NCBI GenBank assembly: GCA_051453625.1
Contig: JBOZIK010000001.1
Coordinates: 283,087,121-283,151,120 of the forward strand
Direction of reading: 5' to 3'
DNA: 64,000 nt
Origin: Welwitschia mirabilis
Lineage: Eukaryota > Gnetophyta > Gnetopsida > Welwitschiales
The notes under the pieces were generated by a model, which saw only the letters and a program-made list of their open reading frames with translations, did no database searches and was not told the origin of the DNA. This document shows positions 12,531 through 24,540 of this stretch, one piece after another. A program made the position numbers and the translations under genes. Each line of letters begins with the position of its first letter. The first letter of the stretch is position 1.

Positions 12531-12865
12531 TCGATGGAATAGCAGATAAGATATAATATATGTATGTACTCTAGTTAAAAATGAAAAAAAAAAACTTTTT
12601 ATTTTTTAAATAGTCCATTGAGTGCCTTTTGTATTATGTCATAATAAAAAGGGAACACCCGCTTCAGATCCACTTTTATTTTTGAATTGCTCCAGTTATA
12701 AATTTAAAAATAAACAAAGATTTGGATTGAGATATATTTCTCAAAAGTTCACTAAATCCTATTAGTAGGTTTATTCTCTTTTTTTTTGTCTTGAATGTGG
12801 ATAACTCCATGATTATACATTCACTGAAATCAAAAGTGAAGATTATGGTAGAGAGGGATCCTATC
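12531..12865. other. Unclassified AT-rich DNA
   Basis: It lies between the gap and a 5'-truncated LTR. No U3, TATA box or coding sequence is visible. Confidence 0.5.
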
Positions 12866-13453
12866 TAAAAGATCAAGTTGTCTTTTCATTAGCATATCAT
12901 TGTATTGCTTCACATCTGATTAAGGAGTTCTATCTTTGGTAAAAGAGCTTCACTTAAAATCAGATCTAAGAGCTTTATCAATATGATCTATTATAGAAGA
13001 GCTCCATTCATTGTACTACTATTAAATGTGTGATATCTGAGTAATCAAGGCGTAATCACATCACATCCATTACTTCCAGAGATTGAGACTTAGCCTGCAA
13101 AAGTCCATTGTTAAGGTTGAGACTTAGCCTGCAAAAGTCCATTATTAATGTTGAGACTTAGCCTATAAAAGTCTGCTTGTAAGGGTTATATGTGAACCTA
13201 GCAAAACGTATGGAGTAACAGAGATACGAGATTAATTTTGGAGGAAGCTGATCATCGAGAGTGGAGTAGGGGAGATTCCAAACCACTATAAATCTTGTGT
13301 GCATCAAAATTGGTAGTTTATGTTTTTTGTCTTTTTGATTCTTTACTTTCATTTTCCCATTTCTATNNNNNNNNNNAGTTTTAATTTGTTTTAAGCATAA
13401 GCTTTTTAAAAGAATCTATTCCCCTTTCTTGTTTAGATTTCTCAATCCTATCA
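12866..13453 (+). mobile_element. 5' LTR (R/U5 part) of copia relic C
   Basis: This aligns with 7528-8142 from 'gatcaagttgt.ttttcatt' to the closing CCTATCA. It lacks the U3 word array and TATA box of that copy, so it is truncated at its left end. It contains the same three 34-bp units (13081-13182). A 10-N gap at 13367-13376 replaces a stretch that is about 50 bp in the other copy, so the gap length is nominal. The LTR ends in CA at 13453, two bases before a primer-binding site, which marks it as the 5' LTR of the following gag-pro relic. Confidence 0.8.
13081..13182 (+). repeat. Three 34-bp tandem units in LTR C
   Basis: Units start at 13081, 13115 and 13149. The first two are nearly identical (TTGAGACTTAGCCTGCAAAA core). 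They match the array in the LTR at 7735-7836. Confidence 0.88.
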
Positions 13454-13455
13454 TT

Positions 13456-13467
13456 TGGTATTAAAGC
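13456..13467 (+). other. Primer-binding site of copia C
   Basis: TGGTATTAAAGC differs by two bases from TGGTATCAGAGC, the plant copia site complementary to initiator tRNA-Met. It lies two bases after the LTR end, as expected. Confidence 0.85.
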
Positions 13468-13519
13468 TTAGGTTAGTCTTTGAGAGATTTTTACAGATCT
13501 AGACTTAAGAAACCTAAAA

Positions 13520-14760
13520 ATGAGTAATCCAACTGATGGATTTTCAACCATTCATCTACCCATATGCAATGGTTCAAACTATGCCTATTAGAAAGCTAGG
13601 ATGAGAATTTTTCTTATATTTCTAGATGCTGATATAAATGAATTCATATATGAAGGTCATACTGAGCCTACGTTAATTCAAATAGATGCAAATGGAAATA
13701 CTATCTTAGTCCCAAAATTCAGAGACCAATAGACTCCCATAGATTAAAAAAAGCCACCATAGATACCTGTGCTCTCAATGCTAATTTTTTTGCAGTATGT
13801 GTAGATGAATTTAAAAGAATCATGAACTGTAACCACGCAAAAGAAGCTTAGGATATTTTAGAAGTTGCTTATGAAAGAACATGCCACTATTAAACAAGCA
13901 AAACTGCAAATGCTTATTGCAAGAAAGTAAAAACATCAATGAAATGGCATTGGAAGAACTTTAAGGTAATCTTCAAACCTATAAAATTAAGTTTACTAAA
14001 GATAAAAGAAAAGGTATTACTTTGACATGTATGTAGGAGGACTACAGATCAGATAGGTCAGATGAAGAACTTGATGATGAAGTGGCTTTTCTAGTTAGGC
14101 ATTTCAAAAGATTTTTCTACAGGAAAAAGAAAAGAGAATCGAGCAGGAATCCAAGGAGAAGCACCCCCTCCCAAAAAAAAAAAAAGAACAAAAGAAGAAN
14201 NNNNNNNNNGCTATTCATGCAAAGGATTTGAACATATGATCAACGAATGTCCCAACACTAGAAGAGGAAGCAGGAAGCATAAAAACACCTCATTCATGAC
14301 AACTTGGAATAATGAAGATGATGAAGACAAAGATAACTACTCAGATCATAAATGAGATAGAGATAGGAGGTTAGCTTTCATGGATCTAGTATCATCACTC
14401 AAGAATGTGCCTAATACTTCAATGTCAGAACACTTGGATATGATCGATGAAGAGGAAAATGAGTTATAAGATACCTATCATGAGTTGTATGAAGAGTGTG
14501 AGAAGCTTGCTAAGAGAATCAATGAGTTGAACAAAATGGTGAATACCATTACAAAAGAAACGGAGAAAGTGAAAGATAAGTACAAGGTGCTCAAAATCAA
14601 CAACATCATGTTAACTACTTAGGTAAACGATCTTTTATTATTTATAAATAAGTTTTCTGGTAGTTCATTTAAATTGGAATATATGATTAAAATACGAAAG
14701 AAATATGGAGACAAATCAGGCATTGGTTTTAGAGCACAAATATCGTAAAAATAGGTAAAC
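13520..14760 (+). pseudogene. Sirevirus-like copia gag relic (element C)
   Basis: This would encode the capsid and nucleocapsid of an LTR retrotransposon. It opens at ATG 13520 with MSNPTDGFSTI. A NGSNYAY.KARMRIF motif follows, where the stop replaces the conserved Trp of the copia capsid. After several stops and a frameshift near 14.04 kb comes an acidic-to-basic segment (EVAFLVRHFKRFFYRK), then a nucleocapsid zinc knuckle at about 14210-14250 (C..C...EH....C, its first Cys at the edge of a 10-N gap, 14200-14209). A charged coiled-coil-like segment (YEECEKLAKRINELNK) ends it. This domain order is characteristic of Sirevirus gags. It is non-functional. Confidence 0.8.
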
Positions 14761-14775
14761 CAAACAAGTAACCAT

Positions 14776-15345
14776 GTGCCCAATATCCTGTGTAATTTTT
14801 GTGATAGATTTGATCACTCTAAACCTTTTTGCAAAGTTAGACAGATGATGCGTTTTTCTAAACATGTGAACTCATTACCATTTAAATTTATTCCTAAGAA
14901 GAATACAGCACCTAAGTCAAATAACACTAAGTGGATTAAAGCTAATAATCTCCAAAGCTTTGTAACATAGATAAGTTGTAGAGGATCTTATTTGAACAAT
15001 TGGTATTTAGATAGCAATTGTTCAATGTATATGACAGAAGATAAATCAAGCTTTCAGAACTTAAAGAGCATAAACAGAGAAAAGTCATTTTTGGAAACAA
15101 CCAAACAGCAAAAATAGAAGGTACAAGAAGCATCAAAGGAGGTATGTCATCTAATATTGATAATGTACTTTATGTGAATGATTTATAGCATAATTTGCTA
15201 AGTGTTAGTCAACTATGTGATAAAGGGTATAAAATAATCTTTGATAAATCGAAATGAATAGTTGAGAATAAGAAAACAAATGTTGTTATCTTTAGTACAA
15301 GGTTTATTAATAATTCTTATAGATTAGATGTTAAAACTCTTGATT
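14776..15345 (+). pseudogene. Copia C protease and pre-integrase relic
   Basis: It opens with a second Cys motif (CNFCDRFDHSKPFC) typical of Sirevirus polyproteins. The retropepsin motif follows as WYLDSNCSMYM (15001 onward): the catalytic Asp is kept, but the DSG glycine is Asn. A frameshift near 15.07-15.14 kb precedes a degraded stretch corresponding to 'NVLYV..LKHNLLSVSQLCDKGY' and the integrase N-terminal lead-in (about 15.17-15.35 kb). The integrase core, RT and RNase H are missing; the sequence passes at about 15.45 kb into a repeat-word array and a different ORF. Confidence 0.78.
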
Positions 15346-15469
15346 GATCAATTCATGCAAATCAATATTTTAGAAAAGATTACAATAAAATTGAATGTCA
15401 TTCTATTAAATCTGATATAAACTCTAGTTCTTGTAATAAATTTAACATTCATGAAAGTGATCTGGATGT

Positions 15470-15725
15470 CAGTACACTGTCCCTTGGCTCATTGCAGGGC
15501 ACTTGACTAGATCTATGATTTGGTCAATTGGATGTGGTCAGTTGATTGGCCTGAAGGCCTAGTCGCCTGGACCCCTTCCAATACTATAAACCTATGTCTC
15601 GACGAGTTGACCAAATGTTTGAGCAATCGATTGGATCTGATGGATTACAGTGTGGAAGTACAATCGGTGGACCCGATTTCTTTCTTAAATCTACCCTATT
15701 TCACTTAATCTATAAAAGAACTAGA
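15470..15725 (+). promoter_or_regulatory. LTR-like word array and TATA box in front of the transposon-protein ORF
   Basis: 15480-15665 contains many short words related to GGTC(G/A)A(C/T), like those in the U3 of the LTR at 6950-7330. About 45 bases later is TATAAAAG (15711-15718), then CCCTAATTTGATTTC and the ORF start at 15757. The arrangement copies that of an LTR U3 promoter but is not flanked by a PBS. It could be a truncated LTR or an internal promoter. Confidence 0.5.
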
Positions 15726-15756
15726 ACCCTAATTTGATTTCAAGTCTTCAGATCTA

Positions 15757-16834
15757 ATGAGTTTCCTTCCACAGAAAGAGAATGTTGCAACTAGATCTAG
15801 TGATTTTCTCAGTCTTCTTTCTTTCAAAAGTTTTACAATGGAAGCCAGTTTTTTTAGGGAAGGTTCAAAGAAAGGTGCTTCAAGGAAACCTCCCTACTTC
15901 TACCAGGGACTGTCTGAAAAAGGCATTCACAAGTTCTCTGAAAAGTTTAAGAAGATAGTTGTGTACTAGGAGCACTCAGTAGCCACATCTAAGCTTAGGT
16001 AACTTAGAGATGTTATCCAGCTCTTGAGAGATCAAGATTTAGACCATTTCTTGGATGTTTCAAGTCCTGCATATCCTTTTCGTACTAAAATGTTTTATTG
16101 AAATTCTTATTTTAATCATGATACTAAGACTCTAAAAATATTTAAAGGGTGAGAGTAACTATAGGCCTCATTTCAGATCTGAATAATCTTTGATGGAGAG
16201 ATTATGAGAAGTTTTAACCTCTGAAAGACATCATGGAAGATAAGCAGGTAGTTAATGGGGAGATTTGTGGTAGAATGCATACATGGAAACACACCTTATC
16301 TACTTCTTTGTTGACTCCTAAATATCACTTCATTCATTTAATCTTTACTTATAATTTTCTTCCTTTAGCTGGCTACCATGATGAGGCCTCTAGCTATAGG
16401 GCATATTTGATGTATTTGGTAGGGATTGAGCATTCTATTGATCCTCCTACCATAATACTAAAAAATATGGCTTCACAATTGGAGTATCATAGGACTAGAG
16501 CTTTACCTTACTCTGTGCTTATCACTAAAATCTGTCATCATTTTCATGTTAATTTGCATCCTTCTTTTCAGACTCTTTAGCCTTTCTCATCCACTGGGTG
16601 TGTGACTTTGTCTCACATACATATCTTTACTCCTTCAAATAAATCCCCTTCTGAAACCCTAAAAACAACATCTTTAGATGAGACTCTTTTATATCTGAGA
16701 TGGATTGACTCTCATACCAGGAATATGAAAGATGCACTCATTGTAGATGAATATGAATTGAAGATACCTTAGCTAGAGGTACCAGCTCTGCTCGTACTGG
16801 TGGAGATGAAGAAGATTCATAGGAGACATCTGAA
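15757..16834 (+). pseudogene. 'Putative plant transposon protein' family ORF relic, copy 1
   Basis: The first ORF (15757-15969, 70 residues) supplies a basic/Ser-rich N-terminus and 'SEKGIHKFSEKFKK'. After stops the reading continues through 'LRDQDLDHFLDVS' (about 16.02-16.06 kb). The best piece is the 115-residue ORF at 16233-16580 with NFLPLAGYHDEASSYRAYLM and RALPYSVLITKICHHF. These match the conserved core of a repeat-associated plant protein family (N-L-P....H.DEVS...A.L, then LPY...LT....) that Pfam lists as 'putative plant transposon protein' (PF20167, from memory). The molecular function is unknown. The tail runs into a 100-N gap. It is broken by several stops. I am confident of the family, less so of its parent element. 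Confidence 0.65.
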
Positions 16835-16934
16835 NNNNNNNNNNNNNNNNNNNNNNNNNNNNNNNNNNNNNNNNNNNNNNNNNNNNNNNNNNNNNNNNNN
16901 NNNNNNNNNNNNNNNNNNNNNNNNNNNNNNNNNN
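16835..16934. other. Assembly gap (100 N)
   Basis: This 100-N placeholder truncates the transposon-protein ORF. The ORFs that span it on the minus strand are artefacts of translating N. Confidence 0.98.
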
Positions 16935-17319
16935 TAGATGTATATATCTTTCCAAACATTGTTTATTAAAAAAATTTTAATACATTTTTATACTATCAAA
17001 ACATCTATCTGATCTTAAAGATCTATTTTGAAAAATTTAAAAAGTGTATGATCTTCAAAGATCTTTATAAAATTCAAGACATCTGTTTCTAAGACATCTA
17101 CAAATCTAAAGAAATCTCACATCTACAAAACTAAAGATGTTTTCAATGAAATTTCTAGATATTTTAAAAAAATCTATGACTAAGATGAACATAATAATAA
17201 TACTTTAATAAAGTAAATAAGAAGCACATAATTTAACTATTACTACATATAGTCATAATTTAAACTAATACAATAATTACAATGTGGATTTGATAGCTTA
17301 AATGATATTAATTATTAAC
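16935..17319. repeat. Array of GACATCT/AGATGT words
   Basis: Words such as AACATCTATC, AAGACATCTGT, AAGACATCTAC, TCACATCTAC and AAAGATGTTT recur every 15-40 bases from 16.99 to 17.13 kb. The same word family marks the U3 arrays near 30.7, 34.4, 37.6, 60.5 and 62.5 kb, so this is probably LTR U3 remnant beyond the transposon-protein ORF. Confidence 0.45.
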
Positions 17320-17783
17320 TTACCTGATTAGGAAAGGCCTAAAATTCAAGTACCTATATAACCTTAGAAACTTTTTAGTACCTAAATATTTTATAAATTC
17401 ATTTCCAAGTAGATCCTTGATATATTGCATTGTAATATCTTTCTGTGTTGAATTGAATTTTTTTCTTTCAAGAATTTCCTTGTCTGCTTCCATTTTTACA
17501 TGCATTAGAGATTTAACTATTAGTGCTTTTTAACTTGGGAAGTCCTCTTATGTTTTCTTTTGTAGATAAGATTTTGAGCAAATTCTTATTTTCTTGTTCA
17601 ACATTTTTATGTCATAGCTCTGCTTCACTTGTTTTTTTTCTTAAAAAACACTTGATTGCATTGTTATACATATCTTATAAGGTAGTGATATATACATTTG
17701 ACTTTTTTATGCTAGTAAATAAAACTTTCATAGAATTTCATTCTTTAATTACACAATCATCTTTGTAAATGTGACAAAAAAAT
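17320..17783. other. Unclassified spacer with a charged minus-strand ORF
   Basis: On the minus strand 17320-17505 encodes 61 residues rich in Lys and Glu (MEADKEILERKK), resembling part of a coiled-coil gag segment. It does not align with the integrase expected after the protease at this point. Not identified. Confidence 0.3.
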
Positions 17784-18095
17784 TTACATTTCAAAGTTGA
17801 TAATACTTAAAAGACTATGTTGTAAACCTTCTACAAAGAATATGTCCTTTATCTTTACTAGATTACCTTCTCCAATAGTTTCAATATCTTTGATCATTGC
17901 TTTTGTGTTATCTTCAAAGATTACCACTCCTTTATTTTCTTCTACCAATGTAGTGAAATTGGATTTATCTTTCATCATATGTCTTGAGCATCCACTATCA
18001 ACATAATAATCATGCTTCTTATTTTCTTTAAGTGTAATTTGTGTAAAAAGTGTCAGTTTTGATTTAGGTACCCATACTTTTCTTGGTTTATCCAA
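17784..18095 (-). pseudogene. Copia A protease relic
   Basis: This 103-residue open frame includes the full retropepsin core: VWVPKSKL, then YYVDSGCSRHM with the catalytic Asp near residue 33, then 'KGVVIFEDNTKA' and 'GEGNLVKIKDIFFVEGLQHS'. It ends at LLSI, just before the integrase lead-in. This is the only copia protease motif in the window that keeps an intact DSG. It follows the gag relic at 18.1-19.8 kb on the same strand, and the integrase that should follow is not readable. The element belongs to a SIRE/Tork-type copia lineage. Confidence 0.85.
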
Positions 18096-19778
18096 AATGT
18101 TGTATCATTTTACTATGCCCCTTGATATTATTGGTATAATACCTATTCTTTAATTTCATTAGGGATTTATATTGATAATAACATTTATTATAATAATAAT
18201 AGAAAATAATATTATTTACAAATACCTAAGTTTAGACCTTGGCTTCTAGTTTCATTTGTCAAACAAAGAGGCTGAAGTACTAGTTAAGGCTTAATTGCAT
18301 TGCAAGCCACTCTTGTCATTTGAGCTTCTATATTTCTCAAGCATGATATTCAATGTTTCCTTTCATTGAGTAATTTTTCATTAATTTTATTTAAATATGA
18401 TAGTTCTTATCTTATATTCTTCAAATCACATGTTAGTCTACTAATCTTAACTTTAAGAGATGAGTTTCGAAGATAATTCATTATAAAAATTTTTTCTTTC
18501 TTTGTAATCTTCTTTATGAGTATGAACGAATTTTTTTAATCTTAATACATACCTTTTTAAATTTAACAAATACTTCAAAAATTAAGTCATACTTTTCTTA
18601 AAGATGCATACTTGTATCATCTTCACTTTCTAAATCATACTCTTCTTCGAACTCATCATTTCCCTCTTGAAAATGTATAATAGTCTTATAGAAAGGATAA
18701 TATTTCTAATCATCAGATGTTCCTTCTTTTGTTGCTTTTCATTATTATCCTAACCTATGAAGAAATATCCCTTTTGTTTTAGCTCTTTTTTTTAATTCCT
18801 CTTCTTGCATTCTATTAGCACTAAGACAATCTAAGGCTATATGTTCTCATCCTTCACATACCTAACATTTTAATTTAGGAACATTAGATTTAAAAATAAA
18901 GAAAAAAGTATTGTTGTAAGACTTACCTTTAAACTCATCTTTGGCTTAAAATTTAAATAATTTTCTGAAGTTTTTCCTTTTATTGTGCTTAAGTGAAAGA
19001 AGTCTTTTTACTCTTCTTCTGATAATGACAAGTTTCTTATCTACTTAATTATTAGAATTATCTCCTTCTTATTCTTCCTTTAATTTTCCTTTTAAACTCT
19101 ATCTTGTGCTTTCACTTGTTTTAAGAGTAATGGGTTTTATTTTAAAACTCCATCTTATATGAGATTCATTTCATATGCTATTAGAGCATTTTATAACTCT
19201 TCTATGTTTATGGTGTTGAAATATCTTGGCTCTTTAATGGCCATAGTTTTGAGCCTATATTCAATGATTAGAGATCTAACAAATTTTTATATTTCCTTAA
19301 TTTTTATAATACTTTCATTAATGCCATGAATTGCATTTATAATGTTGGAGATTGTTGTGAAGTACTAGTGAATTCTCTCTCCATTATTCATCTTGAGATT
19401 CTTGAACTGGTTCATCCAAAGAAGTAGCTTTCACTACTTGACAATGAAAGTTCCTTTATATGTTCTATCAAGGACATTTCAAATATTTTGTATTTGCTTA
19501 TAACCTACTATTCTATTAATCTTCTCTACTATTAAAGCTATGCATAATTTTCCTCTAGAATCATACATGAAGGCTATCTTCTCTTTGTCATCCCAATCTT
19601 CTCTTTGCTCAACTTATGTTATAGTGTTACTTGTAGAATTTATTATGGTTTATGTAGGATTTGCATATCCTTCTTTTATTCTTTGCCATAATTAAAACTC
19701 AAAAGACTATAATTACACTCACTTCCTCATCATCTAATAGGCATATTTTGTCCCATCAAATAGTTGAGGTCTAATGGA
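18096..19778 (-). pseudogene. Copia A gag relic
   Basis: Read on the minus strand from 19778: LFDGTKYAY (capsid start), EGYANPT, then 'EREDWDDKEK'-like and 'LDRTYKGTF' segments. Next come 'YFTTISNIINAIHGINESI' (about 19.33 kb) and 'FVRSLIIEYRL', then 'ALIAYEMNLI'. A zinc knuckle C..CEG.EHIALDC lies at about 18826-18869. An acidic stretch (EEEYDLESEDDTS, about 18.62-18.66 kb) and a charged segment lead to the protease. The order is that of a full-length copia gag with many stops. Its N-terminal end abuts the LTR of element B; a second copy of the same N-terminal 138 bp lies beyond B at 29520-29657. Confidence 0.8.
19641..19778. repeat. 138-bp direct duplication, left copy
   Basis: It aligns without any gap to 29520-29657 (hand count 107 of 138 identical) and ends in GGTCTAATGGA exactly where the 5' LTR of element B begins. 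It encodes the start of copia A gag on the minus strand. Confidence 0.85.
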
Positions 19779-20079
19779 TGTAAAGGAATTTTTACTCCTT
19801 TAATCACTTGTTTTTTATTGATTCTTATTTAATTGTAATAAAATCTATTCTATACTTGATAAACTAAAACTCTTAGATTATATTTCCTTAAAATAGCATT
19901 GTCTAAATTATTTCCACATTTTTCTCTCCTAATTTTTCAATGCTTATTTATGTTATTATTAGCCTCAACTAATGTATTTAAGGCATAGCCCTATTGATGT
20001 TTAATGTAAAGTAATTATGTAATATTCTCTCCTTGTTCTTCTCATTCTAAGAACCACTTTTCTGGGTTCAATTTCAACA
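19779..20079 (+). mobile_element. 5' LTR of copia B
   Basis: It begins TGTAAAGGAATT, ends TTTCAACA and aligns over its whole length with 29217-29519. A 'TAAGGCATAGCC' stretch and a pyrimidine-rich U5 are shared by both copies. Confidence 0.88.
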
Positions 20080-20081
20080 TT

Positions 20082-20092
20082 TGGTATTAAAG
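20082..20092 (+). other. Primer-binding site of copia B
   Basis: TGGTATTAAAG, two bases after the LTR end, corresponds to the initiator tRNA-Met site TGGTATCAGAG with two substitutions. Confidence 0.85.
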
Positions 20093-20094
20093 AT

Positions 20095-20470
20095 AATGGT
20101 GAAGGTTCTTGACAAATTCATGTTATCAACATATCCAATAGTATAGGCTTCATTCCACTCTAGGTTCTAGTATCCAACGGTAATGACTATGAATACTAGG
20201 TCATTTAAATGAAGATATTTTTTAATTTTATAATATCTATCAGATCTACTCATGATATATTTCATAGATGTGGTGGATCTTATTGCATTCAAAAGATTGG
20301 ATGATAATTCCAAGAAACAGTTGTGAATGCAGAAAAAGGTAGATGTAAAAGCTTTATTTATCATTAAAACTAGTGTTGATAGGACAATCTATCCAAATAT
20401 TGATGAGCATAAGACATCAAGAAGCTTGAAGATCTTTAGAAGTATGATGTCCACGTCTTATTGTCCATAA
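20095..20470 (+). pseudogene. Copia B gag fragment (N-terminal)
   Basis: Readable pieces across frames are NDYEY..(K)MKIF, then 'KVDVKALFIIKTSVDRTIYP' and 'HKTSRSLKIFRS'. They correspond to the 'W..M...L', 'DAKALFLIQQAV...IF' and 'TSKEAW..L' motifs of Tork/Retrofit-type copia capsids. The rest of gag is absent; unrelated sequence starts at about 20.47 kb. Confidence 0.65.
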
Positions 20471-23400
20471 TAGTTATAAAAATAACAAAAGATTAGCAAC
20501 CAAAAGGTTATATTATTATTATAGTTTAGATAACAAGAAAGAATGGCTAATATTTAGTGGTTTGAATTAATAATAAAATAATAATCAATTTATCATCAAT
20601 AGTTAGATTAGCATACATAAGATTTTACTCAAGGACATTTTATCATATGAGATAAATCTACATTGGCAACTCTACATAAGAAATGTTAACTTATGAATTT
20701 TGGGGATATGACTTTAATTGAGAGTATTTTATTTACCATGAAGGACTAAATAAAATAAGGGAAGTGAAATTAAATATAATTTAACTTTAATTCATATATT
20801 ACAATGTTACATTTTGGACTTAAACCCTCAACCTAAGCTTTATTACCCTTATTTAATAACCATTTTAGTAACCATGACATATCTATGGATATATTATATT
20901 ATTATCTTAAGAAGGAATTCTGTGTCATATGATAGGGAATATATAAACATGTGGATCATCTGAGCTATTTTTATGTGGATTGTCTGTAAGTACTAGCATT
21001 AGTAAATTTAAATCTTAAAAGGTATTAATAATCTAGCCCTATGTAGAACATAGTTTATTTTAAAATAATGAAATAATGTTCTTATATAAAATGATCTCAC
21101 ATAGAATTGAACTCAAGAAGCTTTTTGATAACTGACTACACTAGTTTTTCAGACTTGTCTAAAATGTATTGTATATGATTTTTAAAAGGAATAAACATGA
21201 TCTTAATCATGTTTACTATATGAGTTTTGACCATGGTTTACTATTGGTTTGGTGTTTATGGAAGAAGAATAGTTTATTAAATCTTATTTTTGAAACCTTA
21301 ATCCATTGAGGAGGACATTGAAAACTTTCATGATAAGCATGAAAAGTGATCCAAGTATGTGTCGTTGATTGAGTTTCTTATTCTATGATGGCATAGTTTC
21401 AACAAAAATGAGTTATTACAATGATTTATACTATCATGAATGAGTGTTGCTAGAGTTATAACTAATGTTTGTGAGTGTTATTGGAATCATAACTAACATT
21501 TGTGGAAACTACTTGTTAATATTGTATAAGGTGTTGAATCAACACCTTACTAGAGAGCACAATTTTAGTAGAGGTAACAAAGCTAATGAAAAAAAGATAG
21601 TTAGGCATACTTAAGTCGATGCATGTAGATAACATAGAGAAGAAGAGAAAAATAAGCATGTACAGAGTTTGCAAAGGAATAGAGGGCAGATGATTGAAAG
21701 ACCAAGTCATGACATAAAAACAATAGAGAGGAACATGCCAGAGAAAGAATATGATGGTATCATCATGGATGAAGGACTAAAAATAACCAAAATTAAGTCC
21801 ATTAATCAGATGTAGGGAGAACAATGATAATTAAATAAACATAATTGAATTTGCAAGGCATTCATACCATTCTAAAATTTTTTATAATAAGTAAAAAAAT
21901 GAAATAATTTCTTTCTTTTGTAATGGTAGAGAGGATTATTATGGAGGTCTACCAAAAAATGAAATAATGCCATTATTTGATGGACTTCCAATGTGGCTGA
22001 CAATGAGAGATAAATACTGATAAGGTGTTAAGAGGTAAGCTATTAGCTAAGTAATAAAGTAAAATAAAATAATTTCATGAAGGAAGGGGGAGGAATTAAA
22101 ATTTTACATTGATAAGGTTTTATGAAATCTTTAACTGAGGGCTCATAGAGATAACTTATAACTCATATAGTCCATGTGGCATTTACTAGTGAGTCAACTT
22201 ATGAACTGGACTAGGTGGAAAAGGGATAGTTAGATAAATTTTAAACACATATAATCCCTATACTATTATATATATATGGGTTTAGATCTAGTATAATTAC
22301 TTTAATGTTATAAAAAAGAGAAAAGTAGAATACAAAAATTTAGAACTGGAGATTCAAATCCTAGACCTCTTTTTCTAATCACATAAACTACAATTAAACT
22401 TGATGTTTATTAAAATGGTGAATGATAAATAACTATAGAATTAACAAAATTTTATTAAAAAGAAAATATCTATTAAGTATCACTATCTATTAGGTACATA
22501 TAAAAATATTTCTGAAATAACTCTTTTGTAAAAACAAAGAAAACTAACACATAAAATCCTTTTATGTAAGAAAAAAATAAATATTTTATTATTTCCAAGA
22601 TAACTCAAGAATAATATTGACATCTTGTTAACAACTATTATAAAGCTCTAAAACACACAAGTTCATTCATTATCCATGAAATAGAATAAGAAAGCATGTA
22701 GATGACACCTAGTTTTCATTACGTTCATTAACTCTTTTGGGCATTATATTTTGCAACAATTCCTACACATGCAAATATGTTGTAAGAATTGTAACCATCA
22801 CAGTTCCCAATATGATCCATCGTAAGCAATAAATAGGTATAGAATTTCCCAAGTATAGGGTAAGGGAGTACATCATGAAGGGTAATTTACTATTATTCCA
22901 CAATAATTGAAGTAACCTAGTTGCCAATAATCAAGAAGGAAAAAATCATCATATTTGTGCGAATTTTCTCCTTTTCTTCCTAAAGGTTTGATTTTAATAC
23001 CTTAGGGCTTATAATAAAGAATATCACTTTCTGAGGTTCAAACAACTAATTACGCTAGACAATTTTAATTCTTTTATTTAATAGTCTCAAGTCATAGTTA
23101 ATAGTCAACACAAGTCATTTACAGATTATCAATAACTAGCTAATAATAAGGCTTAATCCAAATTTAAGTTAGCAATATATATAAAAGTTTTTATAATGTA
23201 TAATATCCTAAGAAGCTATGATATAAGGGATATACAAAAAGAATAAGACTTATAGACTCCAAATAGTTTTCATAAGACACTAATGAAAGTTTCATGATTA
23301 TATAATTATTACTAGTAGAAAATTTTTTAGTAAGTAAGATAACACATAAGACATTAAAATCATGTAAAATTGAAATCATGTAAGAATTTTTATAAGAAAA

Positions 23401-24540
23401 CATTTGAGATCATACCTATCTAAGCTAAGTCTTCAAGTACCATAGTTATATCTAAGCTCCAATATATTCATAATTACAAGGTATGAATCTATGACTTTAA
23501 TGGCTAGGGGACTTAGATATTTATAACAAAGGACTAATATTAAGACTTAAGTTTCTATAAGTAGTTTAGATTTCCATAAACCATCCTTTTTGAGCCTAGC
23601 CACTGGGTGTAAAGAATACTATAATAAAATTTTCTAAATAAATTTATTGTACGAAATAAATAACATGATTAAACACTTTAGATCACATATATTCACTATT
23701 TTATGACCAAGATACAATTAAACTAAATATATATAAAATTCTAGTTAATTTCCAAAATAATCCAAGTATCCTAATATTAAACTAAATCAGTAGAAAAACA
23801 TGCATAAGTAACAATAAATTTTGTAATTAACTAGATCTTTAATTAATTAAAAAAGTAATAAGTTTAAGTTAATATTTCAATAAATTTTTAAAATAAATAA
23901 CCATGCAAATACTTAGTTTAACTATTACTATTATTAGAAATATTATTATTTTTAAACAATTAAAAAATAAACTTATATATTATTATAAAATTTCCAATAT
24001 TTAATTATTTCTCTAAATGACTTGGAAGGTTTTCTAACCTTATGAAAAATCTAGATGTGATAAGAATTTTCTTACAAAGGTTCTATCAAAGTTCAAGTTG
24101 TTAAGCTTCAAATGCTAAGAATAGGATTTAAGTCTTTATAAATGAAAGACTCGAAATTTTTTTATTAACAAAGTGTAGGAGATCATAAATCGCCTACGTT
24201 CAATATATTATTAGCTTGATAAATCAATAATTATTATAAAAGTTTTGTAAATTTTATCTAGAGGAATTAATCCTATCATCTTTATAATCTATAATGCCTG
24301 TAATCTATTAAAATTAACAATGGTCAAGCTCATTAGAAGCCTAAATACATATGATCAAAGAATCACAGATTGTGATGGTAATGTTGCACATCATTTAAAA
24401 GTCAAGTACTCAAAACTTCTCTAAGAAGAATTTTTTTCAGAATTCATTAAGAAATTACTCTAGTTATCATAGTAATTTACATGGAAAATAAGGTGAAAAG
24501 AAGAAATTTCAAAGTAGAAATGGAAAAAAAAAAAGTTTTT
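20471..24540. other. 4-kb unreadable insertion within copia B, with tRNA-like relics
   Basis: It separates the gag start from the protease of B. Minus-strand tRNA-like pieces are visible near 20815-20890, 21095-21160 and 22335-22400; the last contains GGATTTGAATCTCCAG, box-B-like, after a 'TTAGAAAAAGAGGTC' stretch. Otherwise I see no domain, terminal inverted repeat or LTR pair. It may be several small insertions plus decayed gag. Confidence 0.4.

Noticed and set aside
13158-13352. 64-residue minus-strand ORF at this position as a gene
   Set aside because: It lies antisense within the U5 part of the copia C LTR; a chance open frame.
16738-16959. Minus-strand ORFs spanning the N gap
   Set aside because: About half of each translation is X from the 100 N; the flanks belong to the plus-strand transposon-protein relic.
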